NCBI RefSeq assembly: GCF_002216145.1
Contig: NZ_CP022278.1
Location: 1,426,001 to 1,490,000 of the forward strand
Reading direction: 5' to 3'
From: Neisseria chenwenguii
GTDB taxonomy: Bacteria; Pseudomonadota; Gammaproteobacteria; Burkholderiales; Neisseriaceae
DNA length: 64,000 nucleotides
The translations under genes were made by a program, and so were the position numbers. Positions 46,535 to 54,894 of the stretch are shown in pieces. Within the stretch, counting starts at the first letter, position 1. Each line of letters starts with the position of its first letter. Under the pieces are notes generated by a model that searched no databases, had not been told where the DNA came from, and saw only the letters and a list, made by a program, of their open reading frames with translations.

Positions 46535-47905
46535 CTACTCCGTTTTTCCTTCCGCCGCTTTCGTGTGTTCTTCCTGAACCCGTTGCCTGAAGCGCATTCC
46601 CGCCGCGTGGTAAAACGGGCGCGGGCAGAATTGGCGCGACACCTGCGAGGCGAAGATGCAGGCGATCAGCATCCAGAACAGCAGGTTTTGTCCGCCCGTC
46701 ATTTCCATTACCACCACGCTGGCGGTAATCGGCGACTGGGTGGCGGCAGCGAGAAATGCAGCCATGCAGAGCAACACCACAACGTTCGCGCCGCTGTCGA
46801 GTTGGGCGATGGCGGAAAGGCGTTCGCCCAGCATCGCGCCGACGGTCAGCGAGGGCGTGAAGATGCCGCCCGGAATGCCCGCCCAGTAAGAAAATACCGT
46901 TGCCGCCCATTTGGCAACCGCCACGCCGAGCGGCGCATCGTATTCGCCGCGCAGGGCGGCGGAGGCTTCGGCGTAACCCGTGCCGAAAGTCTGCCCCTGA
47001 TAAACCGTGCCCAAAGCCGCGAGCAACACGCCCATCAGCGCCGCCAGCATCAGCGGATGGCGGCGTATCCAGCCGCGGTATTTTTCCGGCGCAAACGCCG
47101 CCGCGCCTTTATACAGAAAACGCGCAAACAGCCCGCCGGCAATGCCGCAGGCCAGCCCTGCTGCTAAAACCCACGTCAGCATATGTTCCAATTCGCTGCC
47201 GCGAAAGCCCGAAAAATGCGGGTTGTTGCCCTGAATCGCCACTTGGATGAAACCCGCCGCCAATACGCCGAGCAGGATTTGGCGTTCCCAACGCAGCATT
47301 ACCCCGCGCCCGAGTTCTTCAATCGCAAACACCACGCCCGCCAGCGGCGCATTAAACGCCGCCGCCAAACCGCCCGCCGCGCCCGCCGCCATCAGATCAT
47401 TTTCCTGCATTCCCTTGAATGCAAGATTGTTTTTTTTGCACCATGCGCCCCACGCGCTCATCACCGCCGCACCGACCTGAACCGACGGTCCCTCGCGCCC
47501 GATCGATGCGCCTGCAACCATGCCCAAAAACGTCAGCGGAATTTTCAACACCGTCTGCCCGAGCGCAATCAGCCGCGTTTTCTGCGGCCCGTGCGGCAGC
47601 GAGAGCGAGGCCAACACCTGCGGAATGCCGCTGCCGACGGTGTAGGGTGCGTATTTTTTGGTGATCCAGACAATCAGCGGCAGGCCGAGCGGCAGCGCGA
47701 CCCACGCAAACCACGGGTAGCGTTTGACCAAATCCGCATTGAGCGCCAACGCAAATTCCGCCATGTGCGCAAACAAAAGCGCCGTCAGCGCCACCAGCGC
47801 GGATCCGGTCAGAAGAAAGGCAAACGCAATGGTTTTGCGGGAAAGACGTTGGGTCTGCTTGATTTTGTGGGCAATCTGATAGCCGATGGATTTATTGGCA
47901 GGCAT
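46535..47905 (-). CDS. ClC-type chloride channel/transporter
   Basis: A 456-residue ClC family protein with the selectivity motifs GSGIPQV, GREGPSVQVGAAVMS (gating Glu) and GIPGGIFTPSL, and about 10-12 membrane helices. No CBS domains. I prefer ATG 47905 (MPANKSIGYQ) because the frame upstream to 48010 contains an uptake sequence and no family sequence; neither start has a strong ribosome site. Such bacterial proteins are often Cl-/H+ exchangers. Which of the two modes applies cannot be told here. Confidence 0.92.
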   Translation of the reverse strand: MPANKSIGYQIAHKIKQTQRLSRKTIAFAFLLTGSALVALTALLFAHMAEFALALNADLVKRYPWFAWVALPLGLPLIVWITKKYAPYTVGSGIPQVLASLSLPHGPQKTRLIALGQTVLKIPLTFLGMVAGASIGREGPSVQVGAAVMSAWGAWCKKNNLAFKGMQENDLMAAGAAGGLAAAFNAPLAGVVFAIEELGRGVMLRWERQILLGVLAAGFIQVAIQGNNPHFSGFRGSELEHMLTWVLAAGLACGIAGGLFARFLYKGAAAFAPEKYRGWIRRHPLMLAALMGVLLAALGTVYQGQTFGTGYAEASAALRGEYDAPLGVAVAKWAATVFSYWAGIPGGIFTPSLTVGAMLGERLSAIAQLDSGANVVVLLCMAAFLAAATQSPITASVVVMEMTGGQNLLFWMLIACIFASQVSRQFCPRPFYHAAGMRFRQRVQEEHTKAAEGKTE

Positions 47906-48384
47906 GGCGGAAACCGGAAGATGGCCGTCTGAAAAAGACGCGGTTGAAAAAGAAGAAATTTTACCCTTGATTGGGCGGATGCGCGGCAGCGTTTTTGCCT
48001 TAAACGGCATTTTTCAGACGGCCTGAACGGTGTGTGACGGGGAAAATCGGGAGTATTTTTTTTGAAAAGTTGTTTGAAATCAAATGGGTGGGTGTTTTAA
48101 AGAGAGGTAAAACGGCACAGGCCGTCTGAAAAAATATCAGGCGGACGGGGGCAGGTGTTGTATTTACGTTTTTTTTTTGGAGGGGGGACTGACTGGGAAT
48201 AAGGACAAGCGTTTTGCAAAAAAAAACTGAAGACTGCTTGAAGGCCGTCTGAAACAGTCAATTCCCCAAGCGGCGTCATTCCCTCTCCCGCGCAAGGCGC
48301 AGGAGAGGGAACAGATTGTAGGAACGCCAAACAGCGGCCGTTAAAAAAGCCGTCTGAAAAACCAAGTTTTCAGACGGCCTGTTT
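47906..48384. other. Repeat-bearing gap upstream of the ClC gene
   Basis: Contains a T10 run next to G6 (about 48169-48187), a segment CCCTCTCCCGCGCAAGGCGC (48281-48300) related to repeats near 31140, and DUS copies including a hairpin at 48348-48381. A 77-codon open frame on the minus strand is made of these repeats and is not accepted as a gene. Confidence 0.5.
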
Positions 48385-48873
48385 TCATTTTTCCAATTCC
48401 GCGTCGATTTCCCGATAGAGTTTGCCGAAATCGGGTTCGCCGACAAAGGTTTTCAAGATTTCGCCGTTTTTGCCGATTAGAAACGAAGTCGGGTAAACCT
48501 GCGTGCCGAACGATTTGGCGGCGGCTTTGTCGCTGTCGTACATCACGGTAAAGGGCAGGCCGTATTGCTGCACATATTCGCGCACGCTTTCGGGCGGGTC
48601 GAAGGGCTCGGCAATGCCCAAAACCTGAAAGTTTTTGCCGCGGTAGTCTTTCGCCATTTTGATGACTTTGGGCATTTCGCTCACACAGCCCGGGCAGGAG
48701 GGAAACCAAAAGTTGATGAAGGTGACTTTGCCCTGCAAATCGGCGTTGGAAACGGTTTTGCCGTTCAGGTCGGCCAGGGAAAATTCAGGGGCGGATTTTT
48801 TGTCGGGCATCAGGACAAACGCCAAAAGCGAGCCGATCAGGACGATGGTGATGAGGGGAAGGATTTTTTTCAT
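48385..48873 (-). CDS. TlpA-family membrane-anchored thioredoxin
   Basis: A 162-residue protein with an N-terminal membrane anchor (ILPLITIVLIGSLLAFVLM) and a periplasmic thioredoxin fold with active site NFWFPSCPGCVSEMP and cis-Pro in VYPTSFLIGKNG. TlpA/ResA proteins reduce periplasmic disulfides, for example during cytochrome c maturation. Its start overlaps the upstream thioesterase stop (ATGA), and a DUS hairpin follows. Confidence 0.92.
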   Translation of the reverse strand: MKKILPLITIVLIGSLLAFVLMPDKKSAPEFSLADLNGKTVSNADLQGKVTFINFWFPSCPGCVSEMPKVIKMAKDYRGKNFQVLGIAEPFDPPESVREYVQQYGLPFTVMYDSDKAAAKSFGTQVYPTSFLIGKNGEILKTFVGEPDFGKLYREIDAELEK

Positions 48874-49256
48874 AAAAGCAGTTTGTTAAGCGGGGTGAGC
48901 AGGGATTCGGGAAACTTCATGCTGCGGCCGGTGGCGGCGGCAACGGGCATCAGGGTCACGTCGGCTTCGGCGGCGGTTTTACCGCTTTCGGCCAAAACGA
49001 TGGTTTGGGTCAACACCAAATGGCGTGCGGTCAATTCTTTGACGCGGTTTTCGATGCGCAAAACATTGCCGGACACGGCGGCGCGGCGGTAGCAGATGTC
49101 GATGCGGGCGACGACGAGCTGGATGCCTTCGAGGAAGCGCAGCAAATCGCGTTGGTCAAAAAGCGCCCAGCGTGCTTCTTCGAGAAATTCGAGATAGCGC
49201 GCGTGGTTGACGTGTCCGTAGCCGTCGAGGTGGTAATTGCGGATGCGGATGTCCAT
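48870..49256 (-). CDS. Acyl-CoA thioesterase (4HBT/YbgC-like)
   Basis: A 128-residue hotdog-fold protein with DGYGHVNHARYLEFLEEARW, containing the catalytic Asp/Asn-His region of 4-hydroxybenzoyl-CoA thioesterase relatives (HVNHARYL). Substrate unknown. Coupled on both sides: its ATG shares a base with the preceding gene's TGA and its stop overlaps tlpA. Confidence 0.9.
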   Translation of the reverse strand: MDIRIRNYHLDGYGHVNHARYLEFLEEARWALFDQRDLLRFLEGIQLVVARIDICYRRAAVSGNVLRIENRVKELTARHLVLTQTIVLAESGKTAAEADVTLMPVAAATGRSMKFPESLLTPLNKLLL

Positions 49257-49618
49257 CAGTTTAAATTAATGGGTTGGAACTCGTCGCGGGCGATGGGCTC
49301 GTGTTCGAGGTCGGTGATGACGGTAGAGATTTGGATGTCGAACCATTCGTTGAAAATATCCGCGTCCAAATCCGGCCACTCGCGCTCGTCTTCGCACCAG
49401 TCGGCGAGTTCGGCGGCGAAGATGTCTTCAAAACGCGCTTCGATTTCGTCCCAAACCTCATCGGCGGTCTCGCACGGGCGCACCAGATAGGAATTGGCAT
49501 CGGCCTGAATGTCTTCCAAAGTCAGACCGTTCAGGTGGTTGCCCGGCAGGTTTTGCAGCCAGCTGTAAAACGGCTCGAGCGGAATGAGCAGAAAGACGCT
49601 GCGGTTGACTTCGTACAT
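49256..49618 (-). CDS. Conserved acidic protein of unknown function
   Basis: A 120-residue protein starting MYEVNRSVFLLIPLEPFYSW, highly acidic (CEDEREWPDLDADIF) and with several Trp. I recognise it as a widely conserved proteobacterial hypothetical but can assign no function. ATG 49618 has AAAAGGAAACC upstream; the longer frame to 49735 runs through uptake sequences. First gene of a three-gene unit with the thioesterase and TlpA-like genes. Confidence 0.8.
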   Translation of the reverse strand: MYEVNRSVFLLIPLEPFYSWLQNLPGNHLNGLTLEDIQADANSYLVRPCETADEVWDEIEARFEDIFAAELADWCEDEREWPDLDADIFNEWFDIQISTVITDLEHEPIARDEFQPINLN

Positions 49619-49677
49619 GGCGGTTTCCTTTTGATTAATCTGCGGAAATGATAACGTAAAAGCGGTGGAAATGGCAA

Positions 49678-49713
49678 AGGCCGTCTGAAAACGGCTGCGG
49701 GTTTTCAGACGGC
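49678..49713. terminator. DUS hairpin between heme ABC ATPase and the thioesterase unit
   Basis: AGGCCGTCTGAAAACGGCTGCGG with TTTTCAGACGGCCT forms a hairpin after the heme-transport genes. Confidence 0.65.
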
Positions 49714-49741
49714 CTGTGCTCTTTTTCGGATTCAAAACAAG

Positions 49742-50477
49742 TCAGACTTTGAAATAAACCCTGTCTCCGTCGCAAATCCGTTCCAGCGGCCAGCCGTAGA
49801 TTTCTTCCGGCAGCGGGCTTTTCAGGATTTCGCAGCTTTTGCCTTCGGCGGCGGGCTTTCCTTTGTTTATCAGTATGATGTGGTCGGCATAACGTGCGGC
49901 AAGGTTTAGGTCGTGCAAAACCATGATAGAGATAAAAAACGGTTTGTTATCATTGAGATACTGCATCAGCCGGTGGCGGTGGCGGATGTCGAGGTGGTTA
50001 CATGGCTCGTCGAGCAGTATGACGGAGGCGTTCTGCAACAAGGCGCGGACGATATTGGCACGCTGCTGTTCGCCGCCCGAAAGCTGCCCGATGCGTTTGT
50101 CTGCCAGCGCAGTCAGTTCGAAATAGTCCAAGAAGGGCATCGGTTTGCTGCCGGCCGGTTTTCAGACGGCCTGATGCGGAAAAGGTCGAAAGCGAAACAT
50201 ATTCGCGCACATTCATCGGCATGGCGTAACGGCCGTGCTGCCCGACCCATGCAACCTTTCCCTGCCGGATTTGCGGCGCGGCGGCACGGCCGAATAGGGA
50301 AATGCCGCCTTTGCCGGCCAAGCCCAGCAAGGCTTTGAGCCGAGTGGATTTTCCTGCGCCGTTGGGGCCGATGACTGCTGTGGTTTTTCCTTTCGGAAAT
50401 GTCAGCCTGCCGGTTTCCTGCAGAGTGTGTCCGCGCACTTCCACGTGCAGTGATTCGATTCCGAATGCGGCATCCAT
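49742..50477 (-). pseudogene. Heme/siderophore ABC transporter ATPase, frameshifted at an uptake sequence
   Basis: The first frame (from 50477) gives Walker A AVIGPNGAGKSTRLKALLGL and a Q-loop VAWVGQHGR. The second frame gives QLSGGEQQRANIVRALL (signature), VILLDEPCNHLDIR (Walker B) and LHDLNLAARYADH. The break lies at about 50155-50165, where the translated DUS GGCCGTCTGAAAA appears to carry one extra A; with three As the frame would read on as RLKPAGSKPMPFLDYFELTAL in two pieces. It follows the permease by 3 bp. As written, no functional ATPase is made. Confidence 0.85.
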
Positions 50478-50480
50478 GCC

Positions 50481-51354
50481 TCAGTCCCTAAGCGGTTTGA
50501 GAAACAGATAGAGGAAAAACGGCCCGCCCAGCAAGGCCAGCACAATGCCGACGGGCAAATCGACGGGGTAGTCCGCCCAGCGGGCCGCGCCGTCCACTAA
50601 CATCAGGAAGATGCCGCCCGACCAGGCCGAAAGCGCAATCAGTCTGCGCCTGCCGCCGCCGATTGTCTGCGCCAGTACGTTGGGAACCATCATGCCCAGA
50701 AAGCCGATAATGCCGGTCAGCGATACGGCGGCGTTTGTCATCAGGGCGGCGCCGACGACGGTCTGCACGCGTACGCTCCCGGGCGAAACCCCTATGCTGG
50801 CGGCGGTTTCTTCTCCCGTCATTAAAATATCCAGCCGCCGTCCGCAATACAACAGCAACGCAAACCCTGCCGCCATCGATACGGCCGCCGTCAGCGGAGA
50901 CGAAAAGCCTGCTTCCGACAGGCTTCCCGAAAGCCAAGTTGTGGCGCTGCGCAAAACCAAGTCGTCGGACAAAAACAAAATCAGGCTGACCGCCGCCCCT
51001 GAAAACGCGCTTAAGACAAAGCCCGATACCAGCAGCCCCAATGTGCCGCCGCCGATCAGGCGGTGTATTGCCAAAATTAGCAGGCACACGCCCAGTGCCC
51101 CTGCAAATTGCGGCCGTCGGAACACCGATGCCGCCGATGCCGAGCGCGAGTACCAAAATGACGCCGGGCGCCGCGCCCGAAGCCGCCAACCCTGCACCGG
51201 CCAGTAAGGCGGTGTAGATGCGCGGCAGGCGGATTTGGCGGACTGTTTCGTCCATTTCAAACGGCGGCTGCCAAGTGCCGAATCCGATGCCGCAGCAGAA
51301 ATAGACGGTTGCGGCAGACAGGATTAGGGCGGAGATGAGGAGGCTCGGTTTCAT
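50481..51354 (-). pseudogene. FecCD-type heme/siderophore permease, frameshifted and internally deleted
   Basis: From ATG 51354 the frame reads MKPSLLISALILSAATVYFC, RQIRLPRIYTALLAGAGLAASGAA, then loses the conserved LQxxxRNPLADP segment of the family. It passes through GVILVLALGIGGIGV and shifts frame near 51120. The second frame continues FAGALGVCLLILAIHRLIGG, TWLSGSL, IGFLGMMVPNVLAQTIGGG and DLPVGIVLALLGGPFFLYLF to the stop at 50481. A full-length permease cannot be made. Confidence 0.82.
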
Positions 51355-51447
51355 CTGGTTTTCATCGGCAGATTTCGGGCGGTATTGCCGGATTGCGGGA
51401 AGAGGGCGGCCGTGTTTTCAGACGGCCTTGCAGCGTCCGGCTATCGG

Positions 51448-52245
51448 CTATTTGCCCGCTTCGTTCAGTTTTTTCACGACTTGCGGCGTATCCAAGCCGT
51501 AGCGGAACATATCGTTGGCTTTCCAAAGATAGATTTTTCCGTTTTTGGCGGCGGGGCTGGCGGCGATTTCGGGTTGGGCGGCGAATTTCCGTATGCTGCC
51601 GATGCGTGCGGCGTTATGGTCGGCAATGATGATGACGTCGGTTTTTGCTGCCAGCCATGCTTCGCGGGTCATCGGTTTGAAACCATCGAATGCGGAGGCG
51701 GCATTGATACCGCCCGCGCGGCGGATAAGTTCGTCGGCGGCTGTGTTTCTGCCTGCGGCCAGCCATCCGTCGTAGCTCAGAAGATAACGCTTGCCGTTGG
51801 CCGGCATCTGTTTCATTTCGGCCTGCCATTTTTTTGCCAGCCTGTCGGTTTGGGCGCTTTTCCCGATAAGTCCGCCTATGGTGCGGATACTTTTCGGATA
51901 GGCGTCCAAACTGTCGTCGGGCGCGGCATTGACGGCATTGATGCGGGCTTTTTTCAGTTGCGCAAAGATGGTGGCCGGCTGTGCCATCCACGAGCCGATG
52001 ACAATGTCGGGTTTGACGGCGGCAATGGGTTCGACGGTCAGGTTGCGGTGGATGCCGACGGAGGGTTTGGATTTTAATGCGGGATTTTGGACGGTCTGGT
52101 CGCGGCCGACGATTTCGCCGAACGAGCCGAGTGCAACCACGATGTCGGCGGCGTCGGGGGTAATGACGGCGATACGCTGCGCGTATGTGGCCAGAGGCAA
52201 GGCCAGCAGCAGGGCGGTACAGACGGATTTTGTAGATATTTTCAC
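51448..52245 (-). CDS. Heme/hemin ABC transporter substrate-binding protein
   Basis: A 265-residue periplasmic binding protein of the HmuT/HutB type. It has a signal peptide (MKISTKSVCTALLLALPLAT with YAQ cleavage site), the first lobe with RIAVITPDAADIVVALG, IVGRDQTVQNP and DIVIGSWMAQP, and the second lobe with MFRYGLDTPQVVKKL. It appears intact, although the permease and ATPase genes that follow on the same strand are broken, so it probably has no working transporter here. Confidence 0.9.
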   Translation of the reverse strand: MKISTKSVCTALLLALPLATYAQRIAVITPDAADIVVALGSFGEIVGRDQTVQNPALKSKPSVGIHRNLTVEPIAAVKPDIVIGSWMAQPATIFAQLKKARINAVNAAPDDSLDAYPKSIRTIGGLIGKSAQTDRLAKKWQAEMKQMPANGKRYLLSYDGWLAAGRNTAADELIRRAGGINAASAFDGFKPMTREAWLAAKTDVIIIADHNAARIGSIRKFAAQPEIAASPAAKNGKIYLWKANDMFRYGLDTPQVVKKLNEAGK

Positions 52246-52268
52246 GATGGTGTTCTTTCTTTGTCGTC

Positions 52269-52310
52269 AGGCCGTCTGAAAAGATTTGTACATTTTTTCA
52301 GACGGCCTCA
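52269..52310. terminator. DUS hairpin between the HutX gene and the heme-binding-protein gene
   Basis: AGGCCGTCTGAA and TTCAGACGGCCT are separated by about 18 bases, downstream of the hutX region and upstream of the binding-protein gene. Confidence 0.6.
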
Positions 52311-52329
52311 AATGTTTTAAATGATCTGC

Positions 52330-52401
52330 TTAGAATTTCAGGCTGTCCGAGGCGGCGACGTTCCGTCCTGATGCGCCGTTGGCGCCGAAAACCAGAAGCA
52401 T
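52330..52401 (-). pseudogene. 23-codon remnant after hutX
   Basis: Three bases after the hutX stop an ORF reads MLLVFGANGASGRNVAASDS then LKF-stop. The ending GRN-x-AASxSLKF resembles the last beta-strand of TonB-dependent receptors (terminal Phe), so it may be the leftover 3' end of a heme receptor gene. This is a guess from a very short stretch. Confidence 0.25.
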
Positions 52402-52404
52402 GGT

Positions 52405-52923
52405 TCAATCCTTCGAGAACAAGGCTTTCATGGCTTGGATTTGTGAGGTTTTGAGTCCGCCTGTTTCATCGCGGCCGACGAAAATTTTGAACATTGCTCC
52501 TCCGCTGCGGTTGATGAAATTAAGCGAACAGGTGGCTTTGCCCATAAACGGGCGTTCAAGCAGGTAGATTGCGGCGCAGTTTTCATAGTAGATGTGTCCG
52601 TGAACCCCGCCTTCGGTTTCGGGTGATTCGAAATTGTAGAAACCGCTGCCGACTTTGCCGTTCGGCAGTTTGCCGCTGACCTCGACAATGGCGTCGGGCG
52701 AGTGGGCGATGAAGGTTACGGAATCGTTCCATGAAGCTACGGATTGGAGGATTTCGACAATGCGGCTGCCGTCGGTTTTGCAGACGGATTCCGGCGGCAG
52801 GCAGTTCAACACTTCTTCGTAGCTGCATTGGTTTTGTGCGGCAAGCATCTCGAGAATCTGGCCGGGATTTGCCGCAAGTGACTGGCGCGGCACGGACTGC
52901 TGTTCTGCGGAGAGTTTCTGCAT
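52405..52923 (-). CDS. hutX: Heme utilisation carrier protein HutX
   Basis: HutX/HugX is a cytosolic heme-binding protein that accepts heme. From ATG 52923 it has 172 residues with LNCLPPESVCKTDGSRIVEIL split over two pieces, WNDSVTFIAHSPDAIVEVSG, GVHGHIYYENCAAIYLLERPF and SGGAMFKIFVGRDE, all typical. AGGAAAAGGA precedes the ATG. Unusually, no stop codon separates it from the upstream hutW frame, so ribosomes finishing hutW would continue straight into hutX. Confidence 0.9.
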   Translation of the reverse strand: MQKLSAEQQSVPRQSLAANPGQILEMLAAQNQCSYEEVLNCLPPESVCKTDGSRIVEILQSVASWNDSVTFIAHSPDAIVEVSGKLPNGKVGSGFYNFESPETEGGVHGHIYYENCAAIYLLERPFMGKATCSLNFINRSGGAMFKIFVGRDETGGLKTSQIQAMKALFSKD

Positions 52924-54220
52924 GGTGTTGTCCTTTTCCTGGTTGGGGAGGGTAAGCATGAGTTTGCGGATGAGGGGGGGCGCCCAGTAGCGCCCGCTGG
53001 TGTTGAGGTGTGCAAGGCCGTCTGAATCCGTTTCAAGCAGTTGCATCTCTTCCCATTGCGCAATGAGTTTCTGCGCTTCGTCATTGCCGTTAAATAGCGC
53101 AGTATTCAGATGGCCTAAGTCCATATCGTACTGGATCAGACCCAGCAGCGTTTTGTGCGGGCCGTGAAAGCTCATGAATCCTATGGGTTTGCCGCCGTCG
53201 GGTGTGTCGAGGCAGCGCTCCAGCGTACTTTCGACTTGATAGCTGAATCCGCCGAAATTGCCGCCCGCACCGGATCCGAATGCGCGGTAGGGCATATTGG
53301 ATTTGACCAGTGAATTGTAGCGGTTGCGTTCGCCGCGTCCCGGGTAGGCGAAGTGGCTGTTGCTGACCTGTGTCCAGCCTTTTCCTTTCAGCGTTTCCAC
53401 GGCATGAGCGTATTGTCGGCCTGAATATTGAAGCCCGGCGGTTGGGGAAATGCGTCTTTTTCAATCATGCGGTTGATCGGCAGCATGGGGTAGAGGTTGA
53501 ACGCGTAAGTGTCTAAACCCGAAACTGACAGAGAAGCGGCGCGTTCCAAGTCGTTTTCCCAGACTTCGTCGGTTTGGCCGGGCAAACCGAACATTAAGTC
53601 GATAACGGTAACGCAGTCGAGCCTGCAAAATTGTTCCAAGTAGGCAAAGGCTTCTTCTCCCGTATGTTTCCTGCCCAAACGGCGCCGGATGGCTGTATCA
53701 AAAGTCTGTACGTCGATGGAAATCCGGTTTGCCCCGGCATCAATACAGGCTTGTGCTTTTTCCATATCGAATGGCTCATGCGCCCTTCAATGGTAAATTC
53801 GCAATCGCCAGACAGGGGAAGGTATTGATAACAGGTGCGGATCAGGCGGGTTAAATCACCGGTTGAAAGAGCGGTCGGCGTACCGCCGCCAAAATATACG
53901 GCGCGAATTTTGCTGTTTCCTCGGCAGATTTCCGCTTCGGCAGCCATTTCGGCAATGATTTTGTCGGTATAAGTTTTGCCGGAATCTTCTCTCCATGCAT
54001 TACGGTAAAAACCGCAAAAAACGCAGTGGTTGGCGCAAAACGGGATGTGCAGGTAGGCAAACGCATCCTCGTCTGCGGCATGGGGCAGCTTCTGTTGCCA
54101 GAGCTTCTGCCATTGTTGGCGCGGAATCGGAACCCCGCCCCAAACAGGCATTAAAGTTCGCCGTTCGGGAAAGGCTCGGGGCGAGGATTGGCGCAGAGTC
54201 CAGATTTTAGAGTCACTCAT
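52924..54220 (-). pseudogene. hutW: Radical-SAM heme-degradation enzyme HutW/ChuW, two frameshifts
   Basis: The N-terminal frame (from ATG 54220) has the radical-SAM cluster FCANHCVFCGFYRNAW and YFGGGTPTAL up to TIEGRMSH. A 1-nt loss near 53770 (CATTCGAT where CATTTCGAT would keep frame) moves the rest (MEKAQACIDAGANRISIDVQ, FGLPGQTDEVWENDL) to a second frame. A further loss near 53405 moves AHAVETLKGKGWTQ, then PYRAFGSGAGG and LIRKLMLTLPNQEKD, to a third, which runs without a stop into hutX. HutW opens heme anaerobically to release iron. A good Fur box lies just upstream. As written, it is inactive. Confidence 0.88.
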
Positions 54221-54230
54221 TTTTTAATAA

Positions 54231-54251
54231 ATAACAATGATTATCTTATTA
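54231..54251 (-). promoter_or_regulatory. Fur box upstream of hutW
   Basis: The core ATGATTATC (54237-54245) within an AT-rich 19-mer (54233-54251) matches the Fur consensus at 13 of 19 positions, about 10 bp before hutW. Iron repression of the locus is inferred. Confidence 0.7.
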
Positions 54252-54536
54252 TATTAAAGCAATAGAAAAAATTTCAAACATACAAACACGAATTCAGATG
54301 GCTTTGAAAGGAAATAAGTAGCAGAGATTTTTGAAGAGACAGGTATGTAGGACTGAATTTAGGGTTTAACAAATGTATCGCATAGAAATGCTAATGGGAA
54401 AGCCGGGTGCAATGGAGGCAATGCGCTTGGTGGAAAGGTTTTATTTGTTATGCAGCTTTGCTTTTTGAGATAAAAACAGAAGGCATCAAAGAAATATTTT
54501 TAATCTGATTAACCCTGATTCGGCTGAATTGAAGAC
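54252..54536. other. Gap between hutW and the tRNA genes
   Basis: AT-rich stretch without a supported gene; nothing recognised besides the hutW promoter area. Confidence 0.4.
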
Positions 54537-54574
54537 AAAAAAATCCCTTGCCGTTAAAGCAAGGGATTTTTTTT
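54537..54574 (-). terminator. Terminator after tRNA-Ala
   Basis: AAATCCCTTG-N9-CAAGGGATTT with flanking A and T runs, a strong bidirectional hairpin ending the leftward tRNA transcript. Confidence 0.9.
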
Positions 54575-54580
54575 ATCTGG

Positions 54581-54653
<73 letters not shown>

Positions 54654-54660
54654 CAAGATT

Positions 54661-54737
54661 TGGTGGCGAATCAGGGATTCGAACCCCGGACACAAGGATT
54701 ATGATTCCTCTGCTCTAACCGACTGAGCTAATTCGCC
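54661..54737 (-). tRNA. tRNA-Met (anticodon CAT), elongator type
   Basis: Minus-strand cloverleaf beginning GGCGAATTAGCTCAGTCGG, anticodon loop ATCATAA (CAT), T-loop GGTTCGAATCC and an encoded 3' CCA. The fully paired first base pair (G-C) excludes initiator tRNA. A CAT anticodon could in principle be the Ile2 tRNA, but the body resembles elongator Met. Confidence 0.9.
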
Positions 54738-54894
54738 GTTTAGGAAAGCGCTATTATAGGTTTTTTCGTTTGTTTGGCAAGGGGAAAATGGTAGGTTTGG
54801 TTTTGTGTTTTGATTTAAAAGGTAAAAATTTTACGGATTTGATGTTGGAAAACAGAGGCCGTCTGAAAAAAACAGTTTCAGACAGCCTCGCGGT

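Noticed and set aside
48097-48330. 77-codon minus-strand ORF upstream of the ClC gene
   Set aside because: Composed of dispersed repeat and uptake sequences, without a ribosome site or recognisable protein.
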